DNA of 8,897 nucleotides from contig JAFZFL010000080.1 of NCBI GenBank assembly GCA_017555925.1, forward strand, positions 1-8,897, read 5' to 3'. A program made the translations under genes and the position numbers. Origin of the DNA: Bacteroidales bacterium (GTDB taxonomy: Bacteria; Bacteroidota; Bacteroidia; Bacteroidales; UBA932). The notes under the pieces were generated by a model that was given only the letters and a program-made list of their open reading frames with translations, was not told the origin of the DNA and did no database searches. Below are positions 6,513 to 8,897 of the stretch, piece after piece. Position 1 is the stretch's first letter; the number at the start of each line of letters is the position of its first letter.

Positions 6513-6560
6513 AGTTGGCAATTATCATTATACTATTTCATAACTTAACTAAATGATCAA

Positions 6561-7007
6561 ATGGAAAAAATATTTACTAAAGTAAGATCTGCTAAAGATA
6601 TTATCAAATCATCATCTCTTATAATCGCTGGCTGTATTCTGGCTATCTTACCCTTAGGTACAGGCATCAACCTTGGAGGAGCCGTTCTAATTATATCGGG
6701 AATTATTCTTGCTCTCTCTCTTAAATCTGCATACAAAGATGACAAATCACAAAAAACATATAGTAAAAAAGAGTTCTTCTTCAAACAGGAAGAGAAATCC
6801 TCAATACTGAATAAAATATCTGCATCACCCGACTCCATTTCATTATCGGAAGAGGGAAAGGGTCAAGCACTAAGATTAGATATATACTACTGCAAAAGTT
6901 CAGGAGAAGGGTATATTCAACTTTATGAATATATCCCCCACCAATACAGGTCATGCTCCAAACTATATGCTTATGATACAAGCAAGCTAAAACCATTCAT
7001 ATCATAA
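6561..7007 (+). CDS. Small two-helix membrane protein of unknown function
   Basis: 148 residues with no family I recognise. A basic N-terminus (KVRSAKDIIK) precedes two hydrophobic segments at about 19-33 and 38-54 with a short turn (PLGTGINLGG), which suggests a helical hairpin. The remaining ~90 residues are hydrophilic: a Lys/Glu-rich stretch at 55-85 and then a Tyr-rich tail (LRLDIYYCKSSGEGYIQLYEYIPHQYR) that looks beta-rich. By the positive-inside rule, the N-terminus and tail would both be cytoplasmic. The stop is 4 nt before the Na/Pi transporter start, so the two are very likely cotranscribed and possibly functionally linked. The ATG at 6561 is the only start that keeps the basic N-terminus before the first helix. 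Confidence 0.72.
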   Translation: MEKIFTKVRSAKDIIKSSSLIIAGCILAILPLGTGINLGGAVLIISGIILALSLKSAYKDDKSQKTYSKKEFFFKQEEKSSILNKISASPDSISLSEEGKGQALRLDIYYCKSSGEGYIQLYEYIPHQYRSCSKLYAYDTSKLKPFIS

Positions 7008-7011
7008 TATT

Positions 7012-8739
7012 ATGGGAATTTTTCAAATCTTTACACTTTTAGGCGCCTTGGGTATGTTCCTTTATGGAATGAACCTCATGAGCTCCGGACTCCAAAAAGC
7101 ATCGGGAGACAGGCTAAGAAGCTTCCTGTCTGCCATGACATCAAACCCTTTCAAGGGTGTATTGACAGGATTGGGAATCACATCCATAATCCAATCATCT
7201 TCCGCAACTACAGTAATGGTTGTGAGTTTTGTAAATGCTGGCCTGCTCACATTGGCACAAGCAATTGGAGTCATTATGGGTGCGAATATAGGTACAACTG
7301 TAACAGCCTGGTTAGTATCTTGGTTGGGATTTAAAGCCGACATCTCAATTCTTGCTATCCCATTGATGCTTTTTGGATTTCTATTCTCAAATTCCAAGAA
7401 AAACCAGAGACAGAACATTGGAGAGCTTATTGTAGGTTTCTGTCTTCTCTTTCTGGGTCTCTCTTTTATGAAAGAGTCTGTACCGGATCTTAATGAAACA
7501 CCTCAAGTTCTGGAATTTGTAAAAACATGGTCGAGCTATGGATTCGGTTCTGTTTTACTGTTCCTTGTATTTGGTACAGTATTGACATTGGTTCTCCAAT
7601 CTTCATCGGCAACAATGGCCATTACGCTAATTATGCTCAGTATGGGATGGATACCTTTCAATATGGCATGCGCCATGGTTTTGGGTGAGAATATTGGTAC
7701 AACCATTACTGCAAATATAGCTGCAGCCATTGGTAACACCCAGGCAAAAAGAGCGGCATTGTCCCATACAATATTCAATGTTTTTGGTGTAATATGGGCG
7801 TTGGTTCTCTTCACTCCATTCCTTGCTCTTGTAGGTTTCATTATTGAACTCTTCGGACTTCCTAATCCTGCGGCTGAAGGTTTCAAGGTAACTGCTCCAA
7901 ATTCACCGTCGGGAACAGCGGCATTATATGGTCTCTCCATGCTTCATACACTTTTCAATACTATTAATACCCTAATACTAATTTGGTTTATAAAATTTAT
8001 TGAAAGAGCTGTAGTATATCTTATCAAGGCTCCAAAAGATCAGGAGAGTGAAATTTTCAGACTTAAATATATATCAGCCGGTCCTATTGCTACCCCAGAA
8101 CTTGCCGCAGAACAGGCTTTTGATGAAATCATCCACTTTGCACAGATTTCAAGGAATGGATTGGGTTATGCCAAAGCTGCCATTACTGAACAATCTCCCG
8201 ACAGATTTGAAGAGCTTCGCCAAAAACTGGTCAAATATGAAAAAATATCAGATAAAATTGAGTATGAGATAGCCTCTTTCCTTAATGCGGTTTCAAGAGG
8301 AGATATAAGCGAAAAGACATCTGCCAAAATAAAGGCCATGTATAAGATTATTGGAGAACTCGAATCTCTTGGAGACTCAGGTGAAGCAATAAGCAGAATC
8401 CTTTCAAGAAGGAACAATCATAACAAGACGTTTGATGCAAATACCATCAAAAAGCTTGAAGATATGGCAAATGCTGTAGACAATGCATATGATGCGATGA
8501 TTACAAACCTTATTGCTGCCCATAAAGGGAATCTGACTACCATATCAAATGCATACGATGCAGAAAGCAGCATCAACAATTTAAGGAATAACCTTAGAGA
8601 TATGGAGATAGATGATATTGAGAACAACACAAAGAATTACCAGACAAGCGTTTACTATATGGATATTGTAAACGAACTTGAAAAGATGGGAGACTTTATA
8701 ATCAATATTTCTCAAGACCTGGAGGCACAAACCTGGTAA
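7012..8739 (+). CDS. Na/Pi cotransporter family protein with C-terminal PhoU-like domain
   Basis: 575 residues, matching the bacterial NptA/YjbB-type fusion. Two inverted membrane repeats carry the family signatures: QSSSATT at 61-67 with GANIGTT at 90-96, and QSSSAT at 196-201 with GENIGTT at 225-231. These line the sodium and phosphate path. Membrane segments continue to about residue 338. From about 355 to 570 there is a helical, charged cytoplasmic PhoU-like domain (AAEQAFDEIIHFAQISRNGL... ELEKMGDFIINISQDLE), which in this family is thought to regulate transport. In E. coli, YjbB has been linked to phosphate export, so the direction of transport is open. The ATG at 7012 follows the preceding stop by 4 nt. 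The stop is 18 nt from the end of a minus-strand group II intron, and no terminator is visible before it. Confidence 0.93.
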   Translation: MGIFQIFTLLGALGMFLYGMNLMSSGLQKASGDRLRSFLSAMTSNPFKGVLTGLGITSIIQSSSATTVMVVSFVNAGLLTLAQAIGVIMGANIGTTVTAWLVSWLGFKADISILAIPLMLFGFLFSNSKKNQRQNIGELIVGFCLLFLGLSFMKESVPDLNETPQVLEFVKTWSSYGFGSVLLFLVFGTVLTLVLQSSSATMAITLIMLSMGWIPFNMACAMVLGENIGTTITANIAAAIGNTQAKRAALSHTIFNVFGVIWALVLFTPFLALVGFIIELFGLPNPAAEGFKVTAPNSPSGTAALYGLSMLHTLFNTINTLILIWFIKFIERAVVYLIKAPKDQESEIFRLKYISAGPIATPELAAEQAFDEIIHFAQISRNGLGYAKAAITEQSPDRFEELRQKLVKYEKISDKIEYEIASFLNAVSRGDISEKTSAKIKAMYKIIGELESLGDSGEAISRILSRRNNHNKTFDANTIKKLEDMANAVDNAYDAMITNLIAAHKGNLTTISNAYDAESSINNLRNNLRDMEIDDIENNTKNYQTSVYYMDIVNELEKMGDFIINISQDLEAQTW

Positions 8740-8768
8740 ATTGTTCAAGGATAGATAATCGAGTAGGA

Positions 8769-8807
8769 GGAAAACAAAAGTAGGTTTTCCTCCTACTTTC
8801 GTTTTCC
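8769..8807 (-). ncRNA. Group II intron domain VI hairpin
   Basis: Arms 8769-8784 and 8792-8807 pair over 16 bases with one G-U in the minus-strand RNA, around a 7-nt loop. The unpaired stretch that follows (CCTACTCGAT) would hold the branch-point adenosine at about 8764. The plus-strand transcript of this hairpin has no U-tract after it, so it is not an obvious terminator for the Na/Pi transporter gene. Confidence 0.72.
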
Positions 8808-8817
8808 GACCTCTCAC

Positions 8818-8849
8818 ACCACCGTACATGCGGATCCGCATACGGCGGT
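8818..8849 (-). ncRNA. Group II intron domain V hairpin
   Basis: On the minus strand ACCGCCGTA (8849-8841) pairs with TACGGTGGT (8826-8818), nine pairs with one G-U. Inside, TGCG pairs with CGCA around a 4-nt loop (GATC), and two unpaired bases (8828-8827) follow on the 3' side. A 9-bp lower helix, a 2-nt 3' bulge, a short upper helix and a tetraloop is the domain V catalytic core layout. The flanking GTGAGAGG linker is also familiar from bacterial intron ends. Confidence 0.78.
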
Positions 8850-8852
8850 TCC

Positions 8853-8897
8853 TTACCTGCAATGATACTTTTCGTAGTATCCCAACAATGACGGATA
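8853..8897 (-). CDS. Possible last codons of the intron-encoded reverse transcriptase/maturase
   Basis: From the window edge a minus-strand frame reads YPSLLGYYEKYHCR and then TAA at 8855-8853, a few bases before domain V. Intron-encoded proteins usually end in domain IV shortly before domain V, so the position fits. Fourteen residues are too few to identify a protein, and the same bases also form a small hairpin (GATACT/AGTATC) that could simply be part of domain IV. This is a weak call based on position. Confidence 0.3.
   Translation of the reverse strand, partial: YPSLLGYYEKYHCR

Larger units (their letters stand above)
8758..8897 (-). mobile_element. Group II intron, 3' end (domains V and VI), continuing beyond the window
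   Basis: Read on the minus strand, a domain V hairpin is followed by a domain VI hairpin and a terminal CCTACTCGAT, the form expected at a group II intron 3' end (AY ending at about 8758, with a branch-point A about 7 nt inside). Group II introns are self-splicing retroelements that move by reverse transcription. Only the last ~140 nt are in view. The element points toward the Na/Pi transporter gene and ends 18 nt past that gene's stop codon, so no gene is broken on this side. Confidence 0.8.

Noticed and set aside
8769..8807. 16-bp hairpin read as terminator of the Na/Pi transporter gene
   Set aside because: There is no U-tract after it on the plus strand, and it is better explained as intron domain VI.
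8581..8862. Minus-strand reading frame of 93 codons at the window end
   Set aside because: It crosses the intron domain V and VI RNA and then runs antisense into the Na/Pi transporter gene; it is not a plausible protein.

Overview
The window looks like a chromosomal stretch of a Bacteroidales bacterium. It is AT-rich, and at least one promoter fits the Bacteroidetes layout (a TTG-type -33 element, then TAnnTTTG). Start codons lack Shine-Dalgarno sequences at normal spacing, and the protein set (OPT transporter, ZIP transporter, PepT, RhuM-Fic, Na/Pi-PhoU) is typical of gut Bacteroidetes. No tRNA, rRNA, CRISPR array or complete insertion sequence was seen.

Layout. Positions 1-3476 (+) carry a transport and peptide-use block: the C-terminal part of an OPT-family transporter cut by the window edge, a ZupT-like ZIP metal transporter 10 nt later, and peptidase T. 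A hairpin at 3498-3529 then separates peptidase T from a convergent minus-strand gene for an exported glycerophosphodiester phosphodiesterase (3551-4396). A short divergent promoter region follows, and then two plus-strand genes: a RhuM-Fic/Doc fusion (4466-5527) and a stand-alone alanyl-tRNA editing-type protein (5531-6019). Next come a small exported protein of unknown function with its own promoter, a hairpin-rich leader, a small two-helix membrane protein of unknown function, and a Na/Pi cotransporter with a C-terminal PhoU-like domain (7012-8739). From about 8758 to the window end lies the 3' end (domains V and VI) of a group II intron on the minus strand.

Most notable observation. The first ~22 codons of the RhuM-Fic gene are a near-exact copy of the first ~22 codons of the downstream tRNA-editing gene: 51 nt with one mismatch, including 41 nt identical. 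In the editing gene this segment carries its first zinc motif (HTAEH), so it belongs there. In the RhuM protein it precedes a complete RhuM-Fic body that has its own possible Met start at codon 28. The simplest reading is that a Fic-type toxin-like gene was inserted into the 5' end of the editing gene with a long duplication of target sequence. The insertion took over the resident promoter and start codon and left an intact copy of the target behind it, starting 3 nt after its stop codon. This resembles the 'insertion with long target duplication' described for mobile restriction-modification genes.

How the genes work together. The OPT transporter and PepT could form a peptide import and degradation path, with the ZIP transporter supplying divalent metal; this is inferred from adjacency only. 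The RhuM-Fic and editing genes are probably cotranscribed. The 148-residue membrane protein is 4 nt upstream of the Na/Pi transporter and is probably its operon partner.
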